Below, piece by piece: positions 1-5,327 of a DNA stretch of 5,327 bases. How positions within the stretch are numbered: position 1 is the first letter of the stretch; every line of letters begins with the position of its first letter. Below the pieces are notes generated by a model. The model ran no database searches, was not told the DNA's origin, and was given only the letters and a program-made list of their open reading frames with translations. The stretch is from assembly GCA_945872285.1 (NCBI GenBank), contig CAMBZR010000130.1, positions 1 through 5,327 of the forward strand, given 5' to 3'. The stretch comes from Bordetella parapertussis (lineage in GTDB: Bacteria > Pseudomonadota > Gammaproteobacteria > Burkholderiales > Burkholderiaceae_B). The translations under genes were made by a program, and so were the position numbers.

Positions 1-1315
1 CGCCTTTGAAGTTAAAGCGTCCGAGGTAGGCACGTGCGGGCATTTCGAAGCGACCTACTGTCAAGATATCGGCGCCATCGGCAACCGAATCAAACACGGT
101 TTTATCGTTGGGCAAGGCGTCGCGCGATTGGTCTACAAACGCGATTTTGACTGTCGAACCAATATTGACCTGACCACTATCGGGTTTTTCTTGGCCTGCA
201 ATCATGCGAAACAAGGTTGATTTACCGGCACCGTTCGGGCCAATAATCCCAACGATCGCACCTGGCGGCACGCGAAAGCTTAAGTTATCAATCAACAAGC
301 GATCGCCAAAGGCTTTGCTGACGTTGACGAATTCAATCGCTTCATTGCCAAGACGCTCTGCAACTGGGATAAAGATTTCTTGCGTCTCGTTACGCTTTTG
401 ATACTCGTGCGATGACAACTCTTCAAAGCGTGCCATCCGCGCCTTGGATTTTGCCTGACGGCCCTTGGCGTTTTGACGGACCCATTCAAGTTCTTTTTTG
501 ATGGTCTTTTGACGCGCGGATTCAGTCGACTCTTCAGTTTTTAAGCGTGCGCCTTTTTGCTCGAGCCACGAACTGTAGTTGCCTTTCCAGGGGATGCCAT
601 GGCCACGGTCAAGCTCAAGAATCCATTCAGCGGCGTTATCCAAAAAATAACGATCATGGGTCACGCCCACAACGGTACCGGGAAATTTCGCTAAAAATTG
701 CTCAAGCCATTCAACGCTTTCTGCGTCTAAGTGGTTGGTGGGCTCGTCAAGCAACAACATGTCGGGCTTAGACAGCAACAAGCGGCACAGGGCGACACGG
801 CGTTTTTCGCCGCCCGACAACTTGCCCACGTTGGCATCCCAAGGCGGCAGGCGCAAGGCATCGGCGGCGATTTCCATCTGGGTTTCGATATCGTCTGAAC
901 CACTAGAAGCTGCCGCTGCGATCACCGCCTCAAGCTCAGCTTGTTCAGCGGCAAGCGCGTCAAAATCAGCGTCGGGCTCAGCGTAGGCTGCATACACGGC
1001 ATCGAGGCGTTTGCGCGCTGCGACAACGGCGCCTAAGCCCTCTTCGACCGCATCGCGCACGGTGTGGTCTGGGTTGAGCTTGGGTTCTTGTTCAAGATAA
1101 CCAATATTGAGCCCAGGCATCGGTACGGCTTCGCCTTCGATCTCTTTATCGACACCGGCCATAATCTTAAGCAGGGTCGATTTACCCGACCCGTTTGTCC
1201 CCAGCACGCCAATTTTGGCACCCGGAAAAAACGATAATGAAATATCGCGCAAAATCTGACGCTTGGGGGGCACGGTCTTGCCGACGCGGTGCATGGTGTA
1301 TACGTACTGGGCCAT
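1..1315 (-). CDS. ettA: EttA, energy-dependent translational throttle ABC-F ATPase (C-terminus cut by window edge)
   Basis: This is a cytoplasmic ABC-F protein with no membrane domain. By family knowledge, EttA binds the ribosomal E site and couples the ATP/ADP ratio to the first steps of elongation. The product starts MAQYVYTMHRVGKTVPPK, the typical EttA N-terminus. Visible motifs in domain 1 are Walker A GTNGSGKST (39-47), a Q-loop glutamine near 76, signature LSGGE (166-170), Walker B with D190/E191 running into the ABC-F motif EPTNHLD, and switch histidine H220. The ARM insertion falls at roughly 94-140. The charged linker that contacts P-site tRNA (PtIM) spans about 240-325. Domain 2 begins near 326, with Walker A GPNGAGKST at 359-367. 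The frame is open for 438 codons and ends at ...GRFNFKG. The family is about 555 residues, so roughly 115 residues, including the second signature and Walker B, lie outside the window. No frameshift was seen. The ATG at 1313-1315 matches the family start, but no strong Shine-Dalgarno sequence precedes it. Confidence 0.97.
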   Translation of the reverse strand, partial: MAQYVYTMHRVGKTVPPKRQILRDISLSFFPGAKIGVLGTNGSGKSTLLKIMAGVDKEIEGEAVPMPGLNIGYLEQEPKLNPDHTVRDAVEEGLGAVVAARKRLDAVYAAYAEPDADFDALAAEQAELEAVIAAAASSGSDDIETQMEIAADALRLPPWDANVGKLSGGEKRRVALCRLLLSKPDMLLLDEPTNHLDAESVEWLEQFLAKFPGTVVGVTHDRYFLDNAAEWILELDRGHGIPWKGNYSSWLEQKGARLKTEESTESARQKTIKKELEWVRQNAKGRQAKSKARMARFEELSSHEYQKRNETQEIFIPVAERLGNEAIEFVNVSKAFGDRLLIDNLSFRVPPGAIVGIIGPNGAGKSTLFRMIAGQEKPDSGQVNIGSTVKIAFVDQSRDALPNDKTVFDSVADGADILTVGRFEMPARAYLGRFNFKG

Positions 1316-1353
1316 TTGGTCTGTCGCTCTATTGAAAATAATCGATGGGGTCT

Positions 1354-1383
1354 ATTGTAGAGCTTGAGGCGGGGCTTGGGGAA
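1354..1383 (-). promoter_or_regulatory. Weak sigma-70-like promoter candidate for ettA
   Basis: On the minus strand a TACAAT hexamer (1354-1359, 5 of 6 matches to the -10 consensus) lies 18 bp downstream of a poor -35 candidate, TTCCCC (1378-1383). It would give a leader of roughly 30 nt to the ettA ATG at 1315. The rest of the 1316-1582 intergenic stretch shows no RNA gene, repeat or clear terminator. This is inferred from hexamer matching only. Confidence 0.3.
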
Positions 1384-1582
1384 CGCACTGAACAGTACGC
1401 GCTTGCGGCTATGATGACGACTGTTGGCACCGCACGCTTGGCGTATTTCCTGCATTGTTAAGCATCCTGAGCGTCTGGTGACACAGCTTTGGTGAGCCTC
1501 AGTTGTCCGTCAAAAGGCCCCCAATGCTCTGCGTGCCACCTTTTTTTGTTAGTTTTTTACCCTATTTATCGCCTACCCTATT

Positions 1583-2098
1583 ATGACCACACCTGACTTG
1601 AACCTGCACTTTACCGAACAAGAACTCTTAATGCTGGGCAAAACCGCCGATGGCTTAAGCGCCTATATGGGCAAGTCGGTGCTCGCCGAAGTTGGGCTCG
1701 ATGACGACGCCGAATGGGTGATTTTTGCGATTCCGCTGGGCGTCGACGAAAAGCCTGACGAAACGGCCATGCATGTTCAGATGGGCGGCCCCGGTGCGCG
1801 GTTTGTGGGTGGACGAGGCGGGCTCGATCTGGATACTGAGGTCTACGATTGCCAATACCTCTGGTCTATCCAAATCACCGAAGACCCAGAAGCACGTTTT
1901 GTGCGCCTGGATCACAACGGCGATGAATTTGATTTTTCAAACGAACTGGCTGAATTGCTACCGTTTGAATTATCTGATGAAGAGCTACCAGACCCTGACC
2001 TTGAGCTGCTTGAGGATTTAGGCGAGGATCAGTTGGATGATGCGGGGTTTGAAGACGACCGCGGCGGCTTGAAACCGCCTAAGGGGCCTTTGCATTAG
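1583..2098 (+). CDS. Hypothetical acidic protein, 171 residues, unknown function
   Basis: I do not recognise this family. The product begins MTTPDLNLHFTEQELL and has no signal peptide or membrane segment, so it is probably cytoplasmic. Residues 1-110 look like a folded domain: an N-terminal helix-like stretch, a hydrophobic strand EWVIFAIPLGV (44-54), a glycine-rich loop GGPGARFVGGRGG (68-80), and alternating strands around YDCQYLWSIQI and ARFVRLD. Residues 111-171 form a strongly acidic tail, with about 21 Asp/Glu against 3 Lys/Arg, ending in a proline/glycine-rich end (GGLKPPKGPLH). An in-frame TAG at 1550-1552 and the lack of any ATG, GTG or TTG between it and 1583 fix the ATG as the start. 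No Shine-Dalgarno sequence is visible upstream, so a very short leader is possible. The gene is divergent from ettA and convergent with the toxin gene. Codon usage and GC content look native. An acidic adaptor, a nucleic-acid mimic or a chaperone-type role can be imagined, but none is supported by a motif. Confidence 0.8.
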   Translation: MTTPDLNLHFTEQELLMLGKTADGLSAYMGKSVLAEVGLDDDAEWVIFAIPLGVDEKPDETAMHVQMGGPGARFVGGRGGLDLDTEVYDCQYLWSIQITEDPEARFVRLDHNGDEFDFSNELAELLPFELSDEELPDPDLELLEDLGEDQLDDAGFEDDRGGLKPPKGPLH

Positions 2099-2143
2099 AC
2101 GCTAGCAGCCATGAGCTTGTCTGCAGCCTGTCACATGGAAAAG

Positions 2144-2203
2144 CACCTTGGGTTCGGCACGCTCTCGGGATGATTGAGAGGGCTTACTGCCAAGGCACGG
2201 GTG
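2144..2203. repeat. Nested inverted repeats in the intergenic stretch
   Basis: An outer pair CCTTGG (2146-2151) / CCAAGG (2190-2195) encloses an inner pair CTCTC (2162-2166) / GAGAG (2176-2180) with a 9-nt loop. GCACC before the left arm could also pair loosely with GGTGC (2199-2203). There is no following T-run on either strand, so it is not a clear terminator. A structured 3' UTR of the acidic gene is possible; arms this short can also occur by chance. Confidence 0.25.
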
Positions 2204-2232
2204 CACATAATATCGTCTTTTGTCTGAAACAG

Positions 2233-2267
2233 GCGTTGCGAGTGTAACTTTGGCGAACAACGCTTTT
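2233..2267 (+). terminator. Possible Rho-independent terminator after the acidic-protein gene
   Basis: GCGTTG (2233-2238) and CAACGC (2258-2263) form a perfect 6-bp stem. It can be extended by CG/CG (2239-2240 with 2254-2255) across an AA bulge, and it is followed directly by TTTT (2264-2267) on the plus strand. The T-run side means it would stop plus-strand transcripts from the acidic gene, just before they would become antisense to the toxin gene. It overlaps the toxin stop codon. The short T-run and imperfect inner stem keep this tentative. Confidence 0.4.
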
Positions 2268-2703
2268 ATACATACAGCGCAACATCACTTGAAAGCGCAC
2301 TAGGCGTCAGTATCGAAATTCCGCGATAAGGATGCATATCAGTCAGATGCGCATCACTCGACAGTATGCAACTCGCATGCCCGTCTACAGCAAGCTCTAA
2401 AAATTGATTATCTTTTGGATCGATACAATCTGTAACAACGGTCGTAATGATAACTTTTGTCGTGGTTTTAGCGTAAAACGCAAGAAACTCAAGTCTATTG
2501 TCTAGTTGAAAGTAGCGGTCGAATTTGGGTCGAAAAAGAACCTCTGTGAGCTCACGCTCTGTTGAAGCCGATGCCAAGAGTTCAAAGTGGCGCAACGACA
2601 AGTCAAACGCCTTTCCAGAAACCGATTTAGGCAAAATCGCAGCGCTTACTAAAACGCTGGTGTCGACGACCATCCTCTTTTTTTCAGCGATTTTCGTGGA
2701 CAA
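2266..2703 (-). CDS. PIN-domain toxin of a toxin-antitoxin pair (COG1569-like putative RNase)
   Basis: This is a putative Mg2+-dependent endoribonuclease toxin of the PIN fold, acting on RNA in the cytoplasm when not held by its antitoxin. The conserved acidic residues are in the expected order (numbering from the TTG start): D14 in VVDTSVLVSA, E51 in STERELTEVLFRPKFDRY, D98 in DPKDN, and D117 in SSDAHL. The C-terminal YRGISILTP strand is typical of the COG1569 'PIN family toxin component' group. With this start the protein has 145 residues, full length for the family. The start is uncertain. TTG at 2701-2703 has a weak GAAGAGA upstream, overlaps the antitoxin end by 20 bp and leaves residues ahead of the first beta strand. 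ATG at 2671-2673 would give 135 residues, but its AGAGG abuts the start codon. I favour TTG slightly. The gene is about 44-45% GC by hand count, lower than its neighbours, which suggests acquisition. The target RNA is unknown. Confidence 0.88.
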   Translation of the reverse strand: MSTKIAEKKRMVVDTSVLVSAAILPKSVSGKAFDLSLRHFELLASASTERELTEVLFRPKFDRYFQLDNRLEFLAFYAKTTTKVIITTVVTDCIDPKDNQFLELAVDGHASCILSSDAHLTDMHPYRGISILTPSALSSDVALYV

Positions 2704-2983
2704 GCGTAGTAATCTCTTCTTCAGTCAAACCAATATCCGAGCCAAGCGCCTGCACGCGTTTTGTGTATTGGTCAAAGGCTTCAGCGGCCACTTCGCCTTG
2801 AATTGGCGCGAGCGTGCGCAACAATTCCATCAATTGCAACAACACATCAAGTGGTTTACCGTAAGGTGAAAACACTACCGAAACGGGACGCCCGCGACGC
2901 GTGATCAACACTGGCTCGCGTTGCGAGGTATCGATCAATTCACCAAAATGATTCTGGGCGGCTAACGAGGTCATGGTTCGCAT
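2684..2983 (-). CDS. Phd/YefM-family antitoxin
   Basis: This is a 99-residue DNA-binding antitoxin. By family knowledge, the N-terminal Phd/YefM fold dimerises and represses its own promoter, and the flexible C-terminus wraps and inhibits the toxin. Residues 1-45 show the family pattern: a start like MRTMTSLAAQNHFGELID, then REPVLITRRGRPVSVVFSPY (22-41), where the R-G-R/K-P-V turn is characteristic. Residues 46-99 are helical and charged (LTEEEITTLVHENR), as expected for the toxin-binding tail. The ATG at 2981-2983 has a good ribosome site, GAGG, 5 nt upstream. The second Met (codon 4) is too far from it. The gene lies first in a two-gene unit and overlaps the toxin frame, the usual antitoxin-toxin order that lets the labile antitoxin be made first. 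It has its own promoter candidate and small palindromes just upstream. Confidence 0.88.
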   Translation of the reverse strand: MRTMTSLAAQNHFGELIDTSQREPVLITRRGRPVSVVFSPYGKPLDVLLQLMELLRTLAPIQGEVAAEAFDQYTKRVQALGSDIGLTEEEITTLVHENR

Positions 2984-3002
2984 AATACCCTCATATGGCT
3001 GA

Positions 3003-3026
3003 AACAGCTGTTACGGATGTTACATC
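3003..3026. promoter_or_regulatory. Operator-like palindromes in front of the antitoxin gene
   Basis: Two perfect palindromes lie between the promoter candidate and the antitoxin ATG: AACAGCTGTT (3003-3012) and GATGT-T-ACATC (3016-3026). They also contain a direct repeat, TGTTAC, at 3009-3014 and 3018-3023, spaced 9 bp, close to one helical turn. The right palindrome sits 1 bp downstream of the putative -10 box, about where transcription would start. That position fits autorepression by the Phd/YefM-like antitoxin. Binding is inferred from placement and symmetry, not from a known motif match. Confidence 0.45.
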
Positions 3027-3027
3027 T

Positions 3028-3055
3028 AGTATAGCCAGAATCTAGTTGTAGTCAC
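3028..3055 (-). promoter_or_regulatory. Promoter candidate for the toxin-antitoxin unit
   Basis: On the minus strand TATACT (3028-3033, 5 of 6 matches to the -10 consensus) lies 16 bp downstream of GTGACT (3050-3055), which shares TGAC with the -35 consensus. It falls directly after the stop codon of the transporter ATPase gene and ahead of the antitoxin ribosome site. A direct repeat ATCTAGT (3024-3030 and 3040-3046) overlaps it. No Rho-independent terminator separates the transporter operon from this promoter, so some readthrough from upstream is possible. Confidence 0.45.
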
Positions 3056-3056
3056 G

Positions 3057-4103
3057 CTAAACCATCTCCCAGCCCTGCACCACCCCATGACAAGCCACCT
3101 GGATGCCTTTGAAGTTTTGCATGACAGGGGCTTCAGCTTTACATTGCTCGCGAGCGTGCGGGCAGCGGGGATGAAAGGTGCAGCCTGAGGGTGGGTTCAG
3201 GGGGTTGGGTACCTCACCTGCAACGGGCGTGCGTGACTTGCCCTGGCCAGTCAGATCAGGGATCGCTGCGAGCAACAGGCGGGTGTAGGGGTGCTGGGGA
3301 GTTGTAAACAAGGCGTCGCGATCTGCGATTTCGACGATGCGCCCTAGGTACATCACCCCCACGCGATCGGCCACATGATGCACGACCGCGAGATTGTGCG
3401 AGATAAACAAATAGGTCAGGCCAAGCCTGCGCTGCAGATCTTTCATGATGTTCAAGACCTGCGCCTGTACTGACACATCCAGCGCAGAGGTCGGCTCATC
3501 GCACACTAAAAACTCTGGGTTCACCGCAAGCGCGCGTGCTATTGAGATGCGCTGACGCTGCCCGCCCGAGAACTGGTGCGGGTAGCGACTTTGGTCGCTG
3601 GGATGCAGGCCGACTTGTGTCAGTAGCGCGCTGACCCGTTCATCGCGTTCAGCTGCACTCAGTTGAGTATGCGCGAGCATGGGTTCGGCAATGATGCGCC
3701 CAACTCGCCAGCGTGGGTTCAAGCTTGCATACGGATCCTGAAAGATCATTTGCAAACGCTTGCGTAACGCCAAGCCTTTGCGCCCTTGCATATTTGACAA
3801 GGGTTGCCCGTCAAACGTAATCGACCCGTGCGTGAGTGGATACAATCCGACCAGTAAGCGCGCAATGGTTGATTTGCCACAACCCGATTCACCAACCAAG
3901 GCAAGCGTCTCGCCTTTACGAATCGAAAACGACACACCATCGACTGCACGCAACACACTGCGCGGCTTACGCGCTAGGACACGCTCAAGCCAAGGGGATG
4001 ACACATCAAACCAACGGGCTGCGTTTTTGACTTCAATGAGTGGTTGAGGCTCAACCTGTGTGGCCAAAGAAGGCTGTGCCTCAACAATCTGATCAACTTG
4101 CAT
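3057..4103 (-). CDS. dppF: Dipeptide/oligopeptide ABC transporter ATP-binding protein, DppF/OppF type
   Basis: This is one of the two cytoplasmic ATPases that power a binding-protein-dependent peptide importer. From the ATG the product has 348 residues, normal for the family. In order: a 22-residue variable N-terminus; the OppF-like stretch ARWFDVSSPWLERVL; Walker A GESGCGKST (71-79); Q-loop Q122 in IFQDPYASLNPR; signature FSGGQRQR (178-185); Walker B with D202/E203 in CDEPTSALD; and switch H236. The C-terminal oligopeptide-transporter domain has GCTFHPRCPHAREQC, with cysteines at 308, 314, 321 and 338; equivalents bind an Fe-S cluster in some relatives. The ATG at 4101-4103 is chosen because AGAGG lies 9 nt upstream. 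An upstream TTG at 4173-4175 would extend the protein into the dppD reading region with no support. The gene overlaps the end of dppD by 11 bp, pointing to translational coupling. Substrate cannot be told from the ATPase; dipeptide, oligopeptide or related solutes all remain possible. Confidence 0.94.
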   Translation of the reverse strand: MQVDQIVEAQPSLATQVEPQPLIEVKNAARWFDVSSPWLERVLARKPRSVLRAVDGVSFSIRKGETLALVGESGCGKSTIARLLVGLYPLTHGSITFDGQPLSNMQGRKGLALRKRLQMIFQDPYASLNPRWRVGRIIAEPMLAHTQLSAAERDERVSALLTQVGLHPSDQSRYPHQFSGGQRQRISIARALAVNPEFLVCDEPTSALDVSVQAQVLNIMKDLQRRLGLTYLFISHNLAVVHHVADRVGVMYLGRIVEIADRDALFTTPQHPYTRLLLAAIPDLTGQGKSRTPVAGEVPNPLNPPSGCTFHPRCPHAREQCKAEAPVMQNFKGIQVACHGVVQGWEMV

Positions 4104-5073
4104 TGTTTTCAACCTCTGTGCGCAACCAACAAGCCACCTGCGAACTTCCGCGCGTTTGGAGCTCTGGACGCTCAAGTTTGCAGCGATCCATCACTTTCAC
4201 ACACCTTGGGTTAAACGCACACCCTTGCGGGATCGCGTTCAAGCGCGGCATGGTGCCATCAATCTGCACCAAACGCTCAACGTGTTGGTGAATAGAGGGA
4301 ATTGAACCCATTAACCCTACCGTGTACGGGTGCCGTGGCGCATGGATGACGTCACGCACTTTACCAACCTCGGCAATACGGCCTGCGTACATCACCACCA
4401 CACGGTCAGCCGTCTCGGCGATCACACCCATGTCGTGTGTAATCAGCATGACCGCAGCACCTTGTTCGCGACAGAGCTTTTTAAGCAACTCAATAATCTG
4501 CGCTTGAATCGAAACATCGAGCGCGGTGGTCGGTTCATCTGCCACGATCAGATTGGGCTCGGCCGCCAGCGCCAAGGCAATCACCACACGCTGACGCATA
4601 CCACCTGAGAATTGATGAGGATAATGATCAATGCGCTCGCGCGCCGCTGGGATCCCAGTTGCCTCAAGCAATTCAATCGCACGATTGCGCCCTTGCGACC
4701 AAGTCAGCGGCAAATGCGTCACGATGGTTTCGGTGATCTGATGCCCAACTGTGTACAACGGATTCAAAGACGTCAGCGGATCTTGAAAAATGGCACCAAT
4801 CTCGCGCCCACGAATGTTACGCATCTGATCGTCTGGCAATTGATCAATACGACGCCCAGCCAGCAAGATCTCTCCGCCCGAGATACGCCCCGGCGGCTCA
4901 AGCAGGCCAATAATCGCAGCGCCTGTTAGCGATTTGCCCGCGCCCGATTCACCGACAACGCCCACAACCTCACCCGCTGCGATGCTGAACGACACCTCGT
5001 TTAAGGCTTTAAGTGTGCCGTGACGCGTCGAGAATTCAACGCTTAGGCTTTTGACTTCAAGAATGTTTGACAT
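4093..5073 (-). CDS. dppD: Dipeptide/oligopeptide ABC transporter ATP-binding protein, DppD/OppD type
   Basis: This is the second cytoplasmic ATPase of the peptide importer, expected to pair with the DppF-like subunit beneath the two permeases. The product has 326 residues from the ATG. Motifs: Walker A GESGAGKSL (41-49, with Leu where DppF has Thr, common in the D subunit); Q97 in IFQDPLTSLNPLYTVG; signature FSGGMRQR (155-162, the Met being typical of DppD/OppD); Walker B with D179/E180 in ADEPTTALD; and switch H213 in ITHDMGV. The C-terminal domain carries HPYTVGLMGSIP and GCAFNPRC, with cysteines at 285, 291, 298 and 315. The ATG at 5071-5073 is 8 bp after the permease stop and yields the usual MSNILEVKSLSVEF start. 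A TTG at 5083-5085 would overlap that stop as TTGA and add four residues. Neither has a strong Shine-Dalgarno sequence, so translation is probably coupled to the upstream gene. Confidence 0.94.
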   Translation of the reverse strand: MSNILEVKSLSVEFSTRHGTLKALNEVSFSIAAGEVVGVVGESGAGKSLTGAAIIGLLEPPGRISGGEILLAGRRIDQLPDDQMRNIRGREIGAIFQDPLTSLNPLYTVGHQITETIVTHLPLTWSQGRNRAIELLEATGIPAARERIDHYPHQFSGGMRQRVVIALALAAEPNLIVADEPTTALDVSIQAQIIELLKKLCREQGAAVMLITHDMGVIAETADRVVVMYAGRIAEVGKVRDVIHAPRHPYTVGLMGSIPSIHQHVERLVQIDGTMPRLNAIPQGCAFNPRCVKVMDRCKLERPELQTRGSSQVACWLRTEVENNAS

Positions 5074-5081
5074 CAGGCGGC

Positions 5082-5327
5082 TCAACTTAAACGCGGGTTC
5101 AAGGCATCACGCAGCCAATCACCCAACAAGTTGACCGACAGCACCAATAGCACCAGCGCCGCTCCTGGAAAAATCGTAATCCACCACTCACCTGAAAACA
5201 AAAAATCGTTACCGACGCGAATCAAGGTACCCAAAGAGGGCGACGTCGGAGGCACACCCACGCCTAAAAAGGATAAAGTCGCCTCGGTGATGATCGCAGT
5301 GGCCAAGTGCACGGTTGCCAATACCAA
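5082..5327 (-). CDS. dppC: Peptide ABC transporter permease, DppC/OppC type (C-terminal 81 residues only)
   Basis: This is the 3' end of an inner-membrane permease that forms half of the transporter's translocation path. The frame is open to the right edge, and the first visible codon is a TTG that simply continues the gene, so the true start lies outside. Visible features are a hydrophobic segment (about 1-24), the DppC-like ITEATLSFLGVGVPPTSPSLGTLI stretch, a loop with GEWWITIFP, and a last membrane span (about 52-70, ALVLLVLSVNLLGDWL), ending with the classic LRDALNPRL tail. The EAA loop that contacts the ATPases would be just upstream, beyond the edge. The family is about 280-300 residues, so roughly a quarter is present. 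It is followed within 8 bp by the D ATPase. The missing partners, the B permease and the periplasmic binding protein, are expected further right. Confidence 0.93.
   Translation of the reverse strand: MVLATVHLATAIITEATLSFLGVGVPPTSPSLGTLIRVGNDFLFSGEWWITIFPGAALVLLVLSVNLLGDWLRDALNPRLS

Noticed and set aside
1033..1455. 140-codon open frame on the minus strand overlapping the ettA start
   Set aside because: It lies in another frame of the strongly conserved ettA N-terminus, with a product rich in Arg, Pro and Cys and no family resemblance. Its extension into the intergenic stretch has no ribosome site.
1316..1582. Search for a small RNA, riboswitch or tRNA in the divergent intergenic stretch
   Set aside because: No cloverleaf, conserved RNA motif or terminator-like hairpin with a T-run was seen. 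The T-runs at 1541-1547 and 1553-1558 have no stem before them.
2063..2091. GC-rich hairpin GGCGG/CCGCC at the end of the acidic gene as a terminator
   Set aside because: The stem is only 5 bp, lies inside the coding region and has no T-run after it. The hairpin at 2233-2267 is the better candidate.
2525..2869. 114-codon plus-strand open frame antisense to the toxin and antitoxin genes
   Set aside because: It is the reverse shadow of two recognised coding genes, with an incoherent product and no ribosome site.
4104..4175. N-terminal extension of the DppF-like protein from a TTG at 4173-4175
   Set aside because: It lies wholly within dppD coding sequence and has no ribosome site. The internal ATG at 4101-4103 has AGAGG at 9 nt and fits family length.
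1..5327. CRISPR array, insertion sequence or prophage parts
   Set aside because: No regularly spaced repeats, transposase or integrase reading frame, or terminal inverted repeats were seen. Nearly all of the window is accounted for by the named genes.

Overview
The window looks like chromosomal DNA of a beta-proteobacterium, most likely of the order Burkholderiales. The basis is the close match of the EttA product to the proteobacterial form, the style of the peptide-transporter ATPases, and base composition (about 60% GC in the transporter genes). This assignment is inference; no rRNA or other marker gene is present.

Layout, left to right. (1) Positions 1-1315, minus strand: most of ettA, an ABC-F ATPase that gates translation on the ribosome, cut by the left edge after 438 codons. 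(2) A 267-bp divergent intergenic stretch with one weak promoter candidate for ettA. (3) Positions 1583-2098, plus strand: a 171-residue, very acidic protein of unknown function, followed at 2233-2267 by a possible terminator hairpin. (4) Positions 2266-2983, minus strand: a type II toxin-antitoxin pair, with a Phd/YefM-like antitoxin upstream and a COG1569-type PIN-domain RNase toxin downstream, overlapping by up to 20 bp. A promoter candidate and small palindromes precede the antitoxin. (5) Positions 3057-5327, minus strand: the 3' part of a Dpp/Opp-type peptide ABC transporter operon, in transcription order permease C (partial), ATPase D, ATPase F. The genes are tightly packed and the D/F pair overlaps by 11 bp.

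How they work together. The three transporter genes encode an inner-membrane permease subunit and the two cytoplasmic ATPases that drive uptake of di- or oligopeptides (or another binding-protein-delivered substrate). The periplasmic binding protein and second permease would lie beyond the right edge. The toxin-antitoxin pair sits directly downstream on the same strand but appears to have its own promoter and operator. EttA and the acidic protein are divergently arranged and have no evident link to the transporter.

No clearly new multi-gene system was found. The points most worth following up are the unrecognised acidic protein, the toxin-antitoxin control region with its ambiguous toxin start, and the lower GC content of the toxin gene.
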